DNA of 64,000 nucleotides from Hyphomicrobiales bacterium (GTDB lineage Bacteria > Pseudomonadota > Alphaproteobacteria > Rhizobiales > Rhizobiaceae), in contig UCFC01000024.1 in the NCBI GenBank assembly GCA_900471515.1, positions 124,001 through 188,000 of the forward strand, written 5' to 3'. The notes beneath the pieces were generated by a model, which saw only the letters and a list, made by a program, of their open reading frames with translations, did no database searches and had not been told where the DNA came from. The position numbers were made by a program, and so were the translations under genes. Below are positions 10,060 to 17,969 of this stretch, piece after piece (positions within the stretch are counted from its first letter, which is position 1; each line of letters opens with the position of its first letter).

Positions 10060-10647
10060 TCATGCCACTTTTCTCTGCTGCAACGCGCCCGGCTGCAGCA
10101 CGGTTTCGATATGGGCGACCATCGTGTTGCGGGCGAAAGAATAGATTTCGCTGCAGCCGGTCATCCGGAAACCGAGCTTTTCCTGCAGCCGGAGCGATGC
10201 AGGATTGTCGGCAAAGACGCCCGAATGAACCGGGACGTCGGGCATGCGCCGCGAGAAACGCTCCAGCGCGGCTTCCGCCGCCTCGCTCATATAGCCGCGC
10301 CGCCAGTAGTAGCGGTTCAGCCAGTAACCGAGGTGCCAGCGGCCGTGACGAAGTTCGATCGACACGTTACCGATATGGACATCGTCGCTGCCCGTTATCG
10401 CCAGGCTCCAGTCCGGCAGGGCGCCCGACGTGACCGGGATCAGCCAATCCAGCGCATCCTGCCGGTCGTAGGGGGCAGGAACGCGGGCCAGCATGCGGGT
10501 GACTGCGAAATCGGAAAGCGATTCCGCGATCGCCGGAGCGTCGCTCAGCCGGTGCGGACGCAGCGTCAGCCTTGCCGTCGTGATGACCGGCGCGGGGCCG
10601 GGCATCATGGGCTTGGTCCTGGGTCTCTGCAGGGTAACGGCACTCAT
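10060..10647 (-). CDS. GNAT family N-acetyltransferase (RimJ/RimL-like), second of a pair
   Basis: A 195-residue acetyltransferase of the Acetyltransf_3/RimJ type that uses acetyl-CoA. Visible family features are ITTARLTLRPHRLSDAPAIAE at the N-terminus, HIGNVSIELRHGRWHLGYWLNRYYWRRGYMSEAAEAAL (beta4 and the acetyl-CoA loop, with a degenerate Q/RxxGxG/A) and NPASLRLQEKLGFRMTG near residue 155. The ATG at 10647 overlaps the upstream GNAT stop as ATGA. The target is unknown; placement behind rplU-rpmA hints at ribosomal protein acetylation but does not prove it. Confidence 0.85.
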   Translation of the reverse strand: MSAVTLQRPRTKPMMPGPAPVITTARLTLRPHRLSDAPAIAESLSDFAVTRMLARVPAPYDRQDALDWLIPVTSGALPDWSLAITGSDDVHIGNVSIELRHGRWHLGYWLNRYYWRRGYMSEAAEAALERFSRRMPDVPVHSGVFADNPASLRLQEKLGFRMTGCSEIYSFARNTMVAHIETVLQPGALQQRKVA

Positions 10648-11300
10648 GAGATTGCCCCCCAGCTTCTCAGCGACATCCAGGTCTTGCGGTCGAGCCGGTA
10701 CCATTCGACCGGCACGTTGCTGCCGAGCGCGAGCGAGGCGGCAAGGCCGGAGCCCTGGAACTGGAAGCCGCACTTCTGGATGACGCGGCGCGAGGCGACG
10801 TTCATGACCCGGCAACGCGCGTCGATCTGCTCGACCTGCTGCCTTGTCCTGAACACCATGTCGACGAGCGCATGGCAGGCCTCGGTCATATAACCCTGGT
10901 TCCAGTAGGGTTCGCCCAGCCAGTAGCCGATCTCGACGGTCTTCTCGTCGGTGTGCGGCTCTACGCCGCAGCACCCCATGAAGGCACCGTTCTCCGCCTT
11001 GGTGATGGCATAGACGCACTTACCAATCTCGCCATTTCGCGTACGCCAAACAAAGTCGGCGGCATCATTGGCGGTATAGGGGTGCGGCATACGCGATACC
11101 ATGGTGGCGACTTTGGCGTTGTTGGCGAGATGGGCAAGGGCGTCAATGTCTTCCTCGTGGGGCGCGCGCATGACGAGCCGTTCCGATAACAAGACAGGGC
11201 AATCGGTCCTTAACCGCTCCGGCCTCAGCCGTTCCATGGAAGACCGCTGGTCTTCCCGGGATGACCGTGATTGGTCAACCCTTATCAATTCGCCTTGCAT
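10644..11300 (-). CDS. GNAT family N-acetyltransferase (RimJ/RimL-like), first of a pair
   Basis: A 218-residue GNAT protein: LLSERLVMRAPHEEDIDALAHL, GCCGVEPHTDEKTVEIGYWLGEPYWNQGYMTEACHALV and NVASRRVIQKCGFQFQGSG mark the RimJ-type fold and acetyl-CoA site. The ATG at 11300 (MQGELIRVDQ) has a textbook AGGAGG eight bases upstream, so a longer reading to 11348 was rejected. The first ~35 residues are charged and probably disordered. It overlaps the second GNAT gene by four bases, so the two are co-translated and may act on related substrates or as a heteromer. The rpmA terminator separates it from rplU-rpmA. Confidence 0.85.
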   Translation of the reverse strand: MQGELIRVDQSRSSREDQRSSMERLRPERLRTDCPVLLSERLVMRAPHEEDIDALAHLANNAKVATMVSRMPHPYTANDAADFVWRTRNGEIGKCVYAITKAENGAFMGCCGVEPHTDEKTVEIGYWLGEPYWNQGYMTEACHALVDMVFRTRQQVEQIDARCRVMNVASRRVIQKCGFQFQGSGLAASLALGSNVPVEWYRLDRKTWMSLRSWGAIS

Positions 11301-11324
11301 GTTCAGTCCTCCTGTTTGGACAAA

Positions 11325-11356
11325 GAAAAAGGGGAGATGGCGCCCCATCTCCCCTG
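11325..11356 (-). terminator. intrinsic terminator of rplU-rpmA
   Basis: GGGGAGATGG (11331-11340) and CCATCTCCCC (11345-11354) form a 10-bp stem with a 4-base loop. Reading the minus strand, the stem is followed by TTTTTCTTTG, a proper U-run. It lies between rpmA and the GNAT pair. Confidence 0.85.
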
Positions 11357-11425
11357 TTTTCTGGACTGAACCTGGTACGGTCAGCCGGGTCGATGAGACG
11401 CCGGCTGTTTTTGAGCGCTACCGGC

Positions 11426-11695
11426 TTATTCCGCTGCTTCCGCTTTCGGCATTACAGACACGTACACGCGACCATTGGCCTTCGTTCGGTAGTCCACATT
11501 GCCAGCCGTAAGCGCAAAAAGAGTGTGATCCTTGCCGAGGCCGACATTGGCGCCCGGATGCCACTGGGTTCCGCGCTGGCGAACGATGATGTTGCCAGCC
11601 ACGACGTTCTCGCCGCCGAACTTCTTCACGCCGAGGCGCTTGGATTCGGAATCGCGACCGTTGCGCGAGGAACCGCCAGCTTTTTTATGTGCCAT
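11426..11695 (-). CDS. rpmA: 50S ribosomal protein L27
   Basis: An 89-residue L27, a large-subunit protein whose N-terminus reaches the peptidyl transferase centre. The sequence starts [20 protein letters not shown] and continues [16 protein letters not shown] and [11 protein letters not shown], all conserved. There is no Firmicutes-type cleaved N-terminal extension. It follows rplU by 34 bp in the universal rplU-rpmA order and is preceded by GGAG. Confidence 0.97.
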   Translation of the reverse strand: MAHKKAGGSSRNGRDSESKRLGVKKFGGENVVAGNIIVRQRGTQWHPGANVGLGKDHTLFALTAGNVDYRTKANGRVYVSVMPKAEAAE

Positions 11696-11729
11696 TGGAG
11701 TTCTCCTTTAAACCTGAAACCCGTTGATC

Positions 11730-12047
11730 TTACTTGGCAGCCACGATGTCCGTGATGCGGACAACCGTGTGATGCTGGCGATGGCCGCGCGAACGCTTCG
11801 AGTTCTGACGACGACGCTTCTTGAAGGCGATGACCTTCTTGCCGCGGGTCTGGTCGACGACTTCCGCCTTGACGGAGGCGCCGGCTACGAAGGGCGCACC
11901 GATCGCCGCGTCGGCGCCTTCGCCGATCACGAGGACTTCGGTGAATTCAATGGAGTCGCCAGCGGAGGCTTCAAGCTTCTCGATGGTCAGCACGTCGTTG
12001 GCCGCCACGCGATACTGCTTACCGCCGGTCTTGATGACTGCGAACAT
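11730..12047 (-). CDS. rplU: 50S ribosomal protein L21
   Basis: A 105-residue L21 that binds 23S rRNA in the large subunit. It starts [27 protein letters not shown], the L21 signature, and ends with [26 protein letters not shown], the basic C-terminal RNA-binding part. ATG at 12047 is preceded by GGATAAAATA. Transcribed ahead of rpmA. Confidence 0.97.
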   Translation of the reverse strand: MFAVIKTGGKQYRVAANDVLTIEKLEASAGDSIEFTEVLVIGEGADAAIGAPFVAGASVKAEVVDQTRGKKVIAFKKRRRQNSKRSRGHRQHHTVVRITDIVAAK

Positions 12048-12287
12048 TATTTTATCCTTTCATGTTCGATCCAGCTCTCCCCGCAAAGCGCAGGTGGCTG
12101 TCTTTTTATCAGTCGAAGTTAAGCAGGGATTTCAGGGAACTGGCCCGGAACTCTGGTCTGCCGGTGAAACCCCGCGCGAGCGCGAGGCGGGCAAGGGGCG
12201 GACTTCTCCACTCCTATTGCTGAGGCGGGATACGCGAGTGACAGAAAAGTGTCAAGGCAAAAGGATGGAAAAGCTTGAGATTTCGGC
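12048..12287. other. rplU leader region (non-coding)
   Basis: About 300 bp separate rplU (minus) from tRNA-Ser (plus). It must hold the rplU-rpmA promoter and leader. I see no protein gene, and no structure I can assign to a known ribosomal leader. Confidence 0.4.
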
Positions 12288-12316
12288 TTGCCAGTCTGTC
12301 ATTTGCTCGTTATGAG
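12288..12316 (+). promoter_or_regulatory. candidate promoter of tRNA-Ser
   Basis: TTGCCA (12288-12293), a 17-base spacer and TATGAG (12311-12316) form a reasonable sigma70-type promoter about 35 bp ahead of the mature tRNA 5' end. Confidence 0.45.
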
Positions 12317-12351
12317 AACGCCCGCGCCGAACAAGCGCCGACCAAGACCGC

Positions 12352-12441
12352 GGAGAGGTGGCAGAGTGGTCGAATGCACCGCACTCGAAATGCGGCATAC
12401 CTGCAAGGGTATCGTGGGTTCAAATCCCACCCTCTCCGCCA
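12352..12441 (+). tRNA. tRNA-Ser (anticodon CGA)
   Basis: A 90-nt class II tRNA. The acceptor GGAGAGG (12352-12358) pairs with CCTCTCC (12431-12437); the discriminator G and an encoded CCA follow. The D arm contains GCAGAGTGGTCGAATGC. The anticodon stem CCGCA/TGCGG encloses the loop CTCGAAA, giving anticodon CGA, which reads the serine codon UCG. A long variable arm (ATACCTGCAAGGGTAT) is diagnostic of serine. The T loop reads GTTCAAATC. It is the left border of an A+T-richer patch. Confidence 0.97.
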
Positions 12442-12775
12442 TTTTGGGCCTGGGTTCCCAGTGCTCCCGACTATATCTTATTCTTCATTCGACATTGATG
12501 ATCGCTACCGAAATCAGCTAGGGCCACATTTTCGGCACTGTGGGTAAAATAGCCCTTCGATTTGTTCGACCAAGTTTGCATCCTCTTACCGTCGCCAAGC
12601 CTTCTTAAGTCTGCGAGTCGTGAGCTTGCTGAAGGGGGCGCCAGGCGATCATTGATATCGCTGTTTGAGCGGCTCGATCGTTCGCCTTTCGGCGGCATCC
12701 TACACGTGATCGACAATAACAGATTTATGGCGGCGATTTGCAAGCCTAGAGGCGCTAGCGCATATAATGCGCGCG
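12442..12775. other. non-coding stretch behind the tRNA
   Basis: 334 bp between tRNA-Ser and the next gene, more A+T-rich than most of the window. Short open frames exist on both strands (12471-12743 minus, 12562-12813 plus), but neither has a credible start context or recognisable similarity. No integrase remnant and no repeat of the tRNA 3' end was seen by eye. Confidence 0.4.
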
Positions 12776-13624
12776 CTATTCGACCCTACCTTTATTGCTT
12801 TCGAGGCGCTTAAGCAACCAGTGTGCAGTTACGACAACCAGTTGAAGTCGAAACATAGCGTCATCCTGAGTGGAAATTCCTGGATGGGCGCCATCCGGGT
12901 GGAGTAACCTGGCTAGGCCCGGCAAAAAAGTCTGGCCATTTCCGTCGCCAAACTCGTGTTTGTCTCGCGATAGAAAGCCTCGATCAGCCAAGAGTTGGCG
13001 TTTTTGAAGACCCCCGCTTTTGGAAAGCGAATCGGAACCATAGAGGTTGTCGGCGATAGCGTCGGTTAGTGCTTCCAAAAATGTCCGGCATTGACTGTTG
13101 GCGGCTTCCCAATCGCCTTGCACGAGATTATCCCTAGCGCTCGTTAAATGACGTTTGGCAACCGAGAAGTCATTCTTCTCGAGTAAAATATCCACTTCGT
13201 CGGAAGCTTGTGGAATTTCAGCGAAGCTGGGCATTGCGGGCAGAATGGCAGTGATTCTTAACGTGTCCCAGTCGTCTAAGCTTTCTCGGAGGAAAGCATA
13301 CCCATCGATATTTAAGTAGCGCTCCAGTTTTTTCCAAAGCTTTTCAGTTCTTGATGATTGTTCAATTCTATTAATCGCCTCCTCCACCAAAAGGAGGCCG
13401 AGTGGTTTGGGGCCGAAATCCGTTTGAAATTGTTGGTCCGGGTTCCTTGTTGCGAAGCCTTTAAGAGCGAGTATGGTTTTGGCTATCGAGCCAGCTGCTG
13501 ACAAATGGTCCGATATTCCATATTCGATCAGAATTCCTTCGAGCTCTGCATTAGTCGTAATATATTCCAGTAGATCGCAGGCAGTAGATATTGCGCCTCG
13601 TTTTAGCGTCAAATTCGCTTGCAT
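12776..13624 (-). CDS. unassigned protein, possibly abortive-infection-like
   Basis: A 282-residue cytoplasmic protein that I do not firmly recognise. It has no signal peptide or membrane segment. The N-terminal half is helical and charged. The C-terminal half shows ARDNLVQGDWEAANSQCRTFLEALTDAI, then a loop and LARLLHPDGAHPGIST before a long hydrophobic helix. This resembles the C-terminal region of some Abi (abortive infection) proteins, where a repeat-like helix precedes an HG/HA-containing loop; that link is weak. Codon use includes many A/T-ending codons, unlike the neighbours, suggesting horizontal acquisition. ATG at 13624 has GAAGGTGA upstream. Flanked by tRNA-Ser and an IS3-type remnant. 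Confidence 0.6.
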   Translation of the reverse strand: MQANLTLKRGAISTACDLLEYITTNAELEGILIEYGISDHLSAAGSIAKTILALKGFATRNPDQQFQTDFGPKPLGLLLVEEAINRIEQSSRTEKLWKKLERYLNIDGYAFLRESLDDWDTLRITAILPAMPSFAEIPQASDEVDILLEKNDFSVAKRHLTSARDNLVQGDWEAANSQCRTFLEALTDAIADNLYGSDSLSKSGGLQKRQLLADRGFLSRDKHEFGDGNGQTFLPGLARLLHPDGAHPGISTQDDAMFRLQLVVVTAHWLLKRLESNKGRVE

Positions 13625-13742
13625 CTCGCTATCACCTTCATAGTAAGCAGCAATGTTGCAACCACACGCGTAGCTTGCTAACTGTTATTTAGAAGACTTT
13701 AATGCAAGCGCGCAATACTCAGCTTTCAAGACTCAGCTACGT

Positions 13743-14083
13743 CGGTTCATCGCACCTGGCAAGCCGATCCAGAACGCCTTCATCGAAAGCTTTAACGGAC
13801 GGCTGCGAGACGAGCTCCTGAATGAAACGCTCTTCTCGTCACTGCCCAAAGCTCGATCAGCGCTTTCAAACTGGCGCAGCGATTACAACGATCACCGACC
13901 GCACTCTGGCCTCGGCTGGATGACACCGGCTGAGTTCGCTCAGACAATCAACCCGCTACGTGGTGCGGTGCTGCGCAGCCGAAATGGCTCCGCACCGCAA
14001 CCCGCCGCTACCGCCCCGAATACAGCAACCCAAAACCGCTGGAGCAAACTCAAAACTGGATAAAACTTGGGGGCAAGGTCACA
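13743..14083 (+). pseudogene. IS3-family transposase (OrfB) 3' remnant with right IS end
   Basis: A reading frame ending at TAA 14061-14063 matches the C-terminus of IS3-family OrfB integrases: [19 protein letters not shown], then [12 protein letters not shown], a segment ending [14 protein letters not shown] and GWMTPAEFA. The catalytic Glu of the DDE triad is present (IESFNG), but the region carrying the two Asp residues and the whole of OrfA are missing, so it cannot transpose. The DNA just past the stop (TAAAACTTGGGGGCAAGGTCA, to about 14083) looks like the right terminal inverted repeat of this IS type. The matching left end was not found, so one-sided deletion or recombination removed it. 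Confidence 0.8.
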
Positions 14084-14301
14084 GTGGCTGGCTGCCACGA
14101 TGGATATCCGGTTCGGCGAGAGCAGAGCGATTAAGGGCCGGCGGGCGTTACCGTCCTTTTAACTATAGTTGTCGAAAACTACTCTCTCCGATGCAATTTA
14201 TCCTGCAAAGCTACAGTCGGCAGTAACGACTCCTAAAGTCCCGGCTGGCACCTTTATTCGCATTGATATTGCGTGAGCCTTTTGACCGCTGGGGTTTTAC
14301 A

Positions 14302-14559
14302 ATGAGTCGTAATCGGGATGATTGGGTCAGCCAGCGGGCATATGCCATCTGGGAAGAGGAAGGAAGGCCGCATGGCCGGGGCGAGAGCCACTGGGCGCAG
14401 GCGCTGAGGGAGTTCGAGCAGCTCGAAGCCACCAAGGCTTCCGCAGACGGAAGCGACCTTATCGAGAAGCTGAAGGCTGCCGGCCGGCTGATGCGGGCTT
14501 ATGACGAGGCCGAAACACAGAACATCAGGCGCGGCCGGCGCAAAGCCGCGAGCCGTTAG
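14302..14559 (+). CDS. DUF2934 domain protein
   Basis: An 85-residue small basic protein, MSRNRDDWVSQRAYAIWEEEGRPHGRGESHW, which is the DUF2934 motif (RAYxIWExEGxPxGxxxxHW) common in rhizobia, often in several copies per genome. A helical charged tail follows. Function is unknown in the family. The ATG at 14302 was chosen because the domain begins there; an upstream TTG at 14263 lacks support. It is followed by a good terminator at 14593-14620. Confidence 0.8.
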   Translation: MSRNRDDWVSQRAYAIWEEEGRPHGRGESHWAQALREFEQLEATKASADGSDLIEKLKAAGRLMRAYDEAETQNIRRGRRKAASR

Positions 14560-14592
14560 GACGGCAACGCGAGCCTTGCGAGTTATGGTCAG

Positions 14593-14620
14593 GCCGCCGG
14601 CCGTCGGGTCGGCGGCTTTT
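14593..14620 (+). terminator. intrinsic terminator after the DUF2934 gene
   Basis: GCCGCCG (14593-14599) and CGGCGGC (14610-14616) form the stem and TTTT follows directly. It sits between the convergent DUF2934 and aldehyde dehydrogenase genes. Confidence 0.7.
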
Positions 14621-14626
14621 GCGCCT

Positions 14627-16135
14627 TCAGGCCAGTCTGTCCGCAAGCGTGATGTGGACGTTCTTCAGCTCCGAATATTCGTCGAAGCCGTGGCGGCCGA
14701 GTTCGCGGCCGATGCCGCTCTGCTTGTAACCGCCGATCGGCATTTGCGGCGTGCCGTCGCCCATGCCGTTGATCCAGGTACGGCCGGCCTTGATGCGGCG
14801 GATCGCCTGCAGGGCGGTTGACAGATTGCTCGACCAGACACAGGCTGAAAGGCCGAAAGGCGTATCGTTGGCAAGCCGGATTGCCTCCTCCGGATCCTTG
14901 AAGCGGAAAGTGGAGAGAACCGGGCCGAAGATTTCCTCTCGGGCGATCGACATGTCCGGCCTGACGCCGGTAAAAATCGTGGGTGCAAAGAAGGCGCCGC
15001 CTTCGCCGAGAACGGTGCCGCCGGTATAGACCTCCGCGCCATCGGCTTTGCCTTCGGCCACATAGCCGGCGACCTTTTCCAGATGGGCCTTGTGGATCAG
15101 CGAGCCGACGGTGCTGGAATTGTCGAGCGGATCGCCGGTGACGATCCTTGCCGCCAGCGCCGCCACCTTCTCCAGAAGCCTGTCGGCGACGGAGTCGTGG
15201 ACGATCAGGCGGCTTCCGGCAATGCAGGCCTGGCCCGAGCAATGGAAGGCGCCGCCGGAGATCTTTGCCGCGGCTGCGTCGAGATCGGCATCGGCGAAGA
15301 CCACCTGCGGGCCTTTGCCGCCGAGTTCGAGGCCGACCCTTTTGATGTTCTCGCCGGCAATCGCGCCGATGATGCGGCCGACGCGCTGCGAGCCGGTGAA
15401 TGTCACCATGTCGACATCGGGATGTTCTGCGAAAATCTGGCCGACATCGGCACCGTAGCCGGTCACGACATTCAGCACGCCATCCGGCAGGCCGGCCTCG
15501 CGGGCAAGTTCGGCAAGCCGGACGGTCGAGCCCGAGGTGAATTCGCTGGGCTTGATGACGACGGTGCAGCCGGCGCCGATCGCCCAGGGGATGCGCTCGG
15601 AACCGATCAGAAGCGGAAAATTCCAGGGCGTGATGATGCCGACGACGCCGGCCGGTTCGCGCAATACGAGGCCGAGCGTATTGGCGCCCATGTCGTTGTG
15701 CGTTTCGCCTTCCAGCCCCTGTGCGTGACCGGCGGCATAGTGCCAGAGCGTTGCGGAAAATCCCATTTCGCCGCGCGCCTGGCTGATTGCCTTGCCGACC
15801 TCCAGTGCCTCGATCGTGGCAAGCTCTTCCAGATTGGCTTCGATGAGATCGCCGACGCGGCGCATGATGCGGGCGCGTTCGCCGCCGGTCATTTTCGGCC
15901 AGGGGCCGTTGTCGAAGGCGTTGCGCGCAGCGGCGATCGCAGCCTCGGCATCGGCGCGTGAACCCTTCGGAATGGTGCCGACGATATGGCCGGGATGGGC
16001 GGGGCTTTCGCGGGCGATCGTCTCTCCCGACCGGGCGGCAACGCTCTTGCCGCCGATCAGCATGGAATAGCGGCGATCCTGCAGAAGACGCGGATCATCA
16101 AGGCGCGGCGCGATGAAACGATACTGGACGGTCAT
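14627..16135 (-). CDS. NAD(P)-dependent aldehyde dehydrogenase
   Basis: A 502-residue aldehyde dehydrogenase of the betaine aldehyde/gamma-aminobutyraldehyde-like class, oxidising an aldehyde to its acid. Landmarks: IGGKSVAARSGETI, the cofactor-binding PWNFPLLIGSERIPWAIGAGCTVVIKPSEFT, TFTGSQRVGR, the general base LELGGKGPQ, the nucleophile in FHCSGQACIAGSRLIV and the C-terminal EEIFGPVLSTFRF and NDTPFGLSACVW. ATG at 16135 has AAGGAC upstream. Last of three genes (dehydrogenase, ThuA, aldehyde dehydrogenase), 28 bp behind the ThuA gene. The likely substrate is an aldehyde arising from the sugar pathway served by the divergent transporter, but specificity cannot be read from sequence. Confidence 0.88.
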   Translation of the reverse strand: MTVQYRFIAPRLDDPRLLQDRRYSMLIGGKSVAARSGETIARESPAHPGHIVGTIPKGSRADAEAAIAAARNAFDNGPWPKMTGGERARIMRRVGDLIEANLEELATIEALEVGKAISQARGEMGFSATLWHYAAGHAQGLEGETHNDMGANTLGLVLREPAGVVGIITPWNFPLLIGSERIPWAIGAGCTVVIKPSEFTSGSTVRLAELAREAGLPDGVLNVVTGYGADVGQIFAEHPDVDMVTFTGSQRVGRIIGAIAGENIKRVGLELGGKGPQVVFADADLDAAAAKISGGAFHCSGQACIAGSRLIVHDSVADRLLEKVAALAARIVTGDPLDNSSTVGSLIHKAHLEKVAGYVAEGKADGAEVYTGGTVLGEGGAFFAPTIFTGVRPDMSIAREEIFGPVLSTFRFKDPEEAIRLANDTPFGLSACVWSSNLSTALQAIRRIKAGRTWINGMGDGTPQMPIGGYKQSGIGRELGRHGFDEYSELKNVHITLADRLA

Positions 16136-16163
16136 GACTTTGTCCTTGCGGCTGCTGGTTTGG

Positions 16164-16808
16164 CTATTGGCGGGCGGCCCAGCTCAGGCCGCGCCGGAGA
16201 ATGAGGGGCATGTAGGGATGGCTGAATTCGGCGGCGACATGGCCGAGGGCCGAATAGAAAATACGGCCCTCGCCGAAATGCCGCTTGAAGACGACCGGCA
16301 TCGTCACATTACGCGCGGCAGGATCGTACTGGCCGGTGAAAGTGGTCGTGGCGAGGATTTCGACCGAAGGATCGTAGTGCAGGTAATATTGTTCCGAGCG
16401 GTAGTCGAAATCCGGAATGCCTTCCATCAGCGGATCGTCCTGCCGGGTGATCGCCACGCGGAAGTCGATGATATTGCCGGGATGGGCGACCCAGGTGACG
16501 CCGGAGACGTAGCGGAACGGAGCGCTTTCCTTGAAGGAGGTGGCAAGGCAGCCATGGTGGCCGCCAAGGCCCAGGCCGCCACGCACGGCACCGACGAGGG
16601 CATCGGCATGCGGCTTTTCCAGTTTCTCGCCGGTGATGACAGGTACCAGGAGATCGGCCTTGGCAAGTTGCGAGGAGGCGAAAATGCCGAGATCGTTCGT
16701 GATCTCAACTGCAAAACCGTCCTCACGCAGCAGCTCGCCGACGATATTGGCGCAGGGTTCCGGCTCGTGGCCCGGCCAGCCGCCCCAAACGATGATCGCC
16801 TTCTTCAT
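16164..16808 (-). CDS. ThuA-like domain protein (trehalose utilisation family)
   Basis: A 214-residue single-domain protein of the ThuA (class I glutamine amidotransferase-like) family: KKAIIVWGGWPGHEPEPCANIV, then GLGLGGHHGCLATSF at the nucleophile-elbow position, VTWVAHPGNI, and RHFGEGRIFYSALGHVAAEF near the C-terminus. ThuA proteins in rhizobia take part in disaccharide breakdown through 3-keto-sugar intermediates, so a role in sugar oxidation fits. The ATG at 16808 has GAGGAGG directly upstream, and an upstream extension to 16946 was rejected. Middle gene of the three-gene operon. Confidence 0.85.
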   Translation of the reverse strand: MKKAIIVWGGWPGHEPEPCANIVGELLREDGFAVEITNDLGIFASSQLAKADLLVPVITGEKLEKPHADALVGAVRGGLGLGGHHGCLATSFKESAPFRYVSGVTWVAHPGNIIDFRVAITRQDDPLMEGIPDFDYRSEQYYLHYDPSVEILATTTFTGQYDPAARNVTMPVVFKRHFGEGRIFYSALGHVAAEFSHPYMPLILRRGLSWAARQ

Positions 16809-16818
16809 ATTTCCTCCT

Positions 16819-17862
16819 CTAGGCCTGGTGCAGCAGGCCCTCGACGGTAACACTATGGCGCAGCGGCGCTCCCGCCAGATAGCGCTCGATCTCTTCGACC
16901 ACGAGGCGGCCAAGGCGATGACGCTCGCTGCCGATGGCGCCGGCAATATGCGGCGTCATCAGCACATTCTCCAACGTATAAAGTGGCGAAGCGGCCGGCG
17001 GCGTTTCGGGCTCCGTCACGTCGAGAATTGCCCAAAGCCGGCCGCTGACAAGCTCGGCTTCCAGGGCCGCGCCATCGACAATGCCGCCGCGGGCCGTATT
17101 GATCAGCGTCGCACCGTCCGGCATGCGGGCGAGCATTCCGGCATCGATCATGCCGCGGGTGGAGGCAAGCAACGGCGCATGGATGGAAACCGTGTCGCAG
17201 CTCTCCATCAGCTCCTCGAGCGAAACGAGCGTTGCTCCGATCCTTCGAGCCTCGCCCACATCCATCAGCGGGTCGTGCAGCAGGATGTCGACGTTGAAGG
17301 GGCGCAAAAGCTCGATGACGCGCCGGCCGATGCGCGAAGCGCCGACGATGCCGACGCGCTTTGCCCAATTGCCGGCTTTGCCGTCATAGTGCTGGGAAAC
17401 ATTGACGAAGCTGCGCTGGCACGAATAATCCCGGCCAAAGCGGAAGACCTGCTGGTTGGCAAAGAGGATGGCGGCAAGCGTGAATTCGGCGACCGGGACG
17501 GCATTGGCATCGGCGGCGTTGGTAACGAGGACACCCCGTTCAAAAACCTCCGGCGCGATGAAATGCTTCACCGAACCGGCCGCATGGGCAATCAGCCGCA
17601 GCGCCGGTGCGGCGTCCAGGACTGCCGCGTCGATCATCGGGCAGCCCCAGCCGGTGACGAGGATCTCCACTTCGGCAAGAGCCCGTTTGGCTTCAGCCGT
17701 AGTGAAATCGCGGATGGGCAGATCGGTGATAATACGGCAGGAGGGGCTCAGCCGGCCGGCATCAGAAGCGTCAAAGAGCTTGTCCACGCCAAAGGGGCCG
17801 AAGGCGAAAGCAAGTGCCGGGCGGGCTTTCTGCGCGATCAAAGCATCCTGAAGCAATTGCAT
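16819..17862 (-). CDS. D-isomer-specific 2-hydroxyacid dehydrogenase family protein
   Basis: A 347-residue NAD(P)-dependent oxidoreductase related to D-lactate and phosphoglycerate dehydrogenases. The Rossmann loop reads VGIVGASRIGRRVIELL, so the middle Gly of the usual GxGxxG is Ser. The catalytic Arg lies in NTARGGIVD, the Glu in DVTEPETPP and the His in MTPHIAGAIG, so activity is expected. The long N-terminal substrate domain suggests a sugar-acid-like substrate. ATG at 17862 has AAGGGAGA upstream. First gene of the operon, about 10 bp ahead of the ThuA gene. A TTGCGCAA-type site at 17972-17986, just upstream within the lacI 3' end, is a likely control point. Confidence 0.86.
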   Translation of the reverse strand: MQLLQDALIAQKARPALAFAFGPFGVDKLFDASDAGRLSPSCRIITDLPIRDFTTAEAKRALAEVEILVTGWGCPMIDAAVLDAAPALRLIAHAAGSVKHFIAPEVFERGVLVTNAADANAVPVAEFTLAAILFANQQVFRFGRDYSCQRSFVNVSQHYDGKAGNWAKRVGIVGASRIGRRVIELLRPFNVDILLHDPLMDVGEARRIGATLVSLEELMESCDTVSIHAPLLASTRGMIDAGMLARMPDGATLINTARGGIVDGAALEAELVSGRLWAILDVTEPETPPAASPLYTLENVLMTPHIAGAIGSERHRLGRLVVEEIERYLAGAPLRHSVTVEGLLHQA

Positions 17863-17969
17863 TCTCCCTTGCGCCGAGAAGAACTCCGCGCAGTCCCGGA
17901 GCGGCCAGGCCGCATGGACATTCAGATCGCATGGATGCGCAAGTTACGCAAGTTAATTACGCATATTTC

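Noticed and set aside
12471..12813. Short ORFs on both strands behind tRNA-Ser, considered as an integrase remnant.
   Set aside because: No tyrosine recombinase motifs, no ribosome binding site and no recognisable similarity.
12442..14301. A direct repeat of the tRNA-Ser 3' end (att site) that would mark an integrated island.
   Set aside because: No copy of the terminal CCCTCTCCGCCA was seen in the patch, so site-specific integration is not supported within this window.
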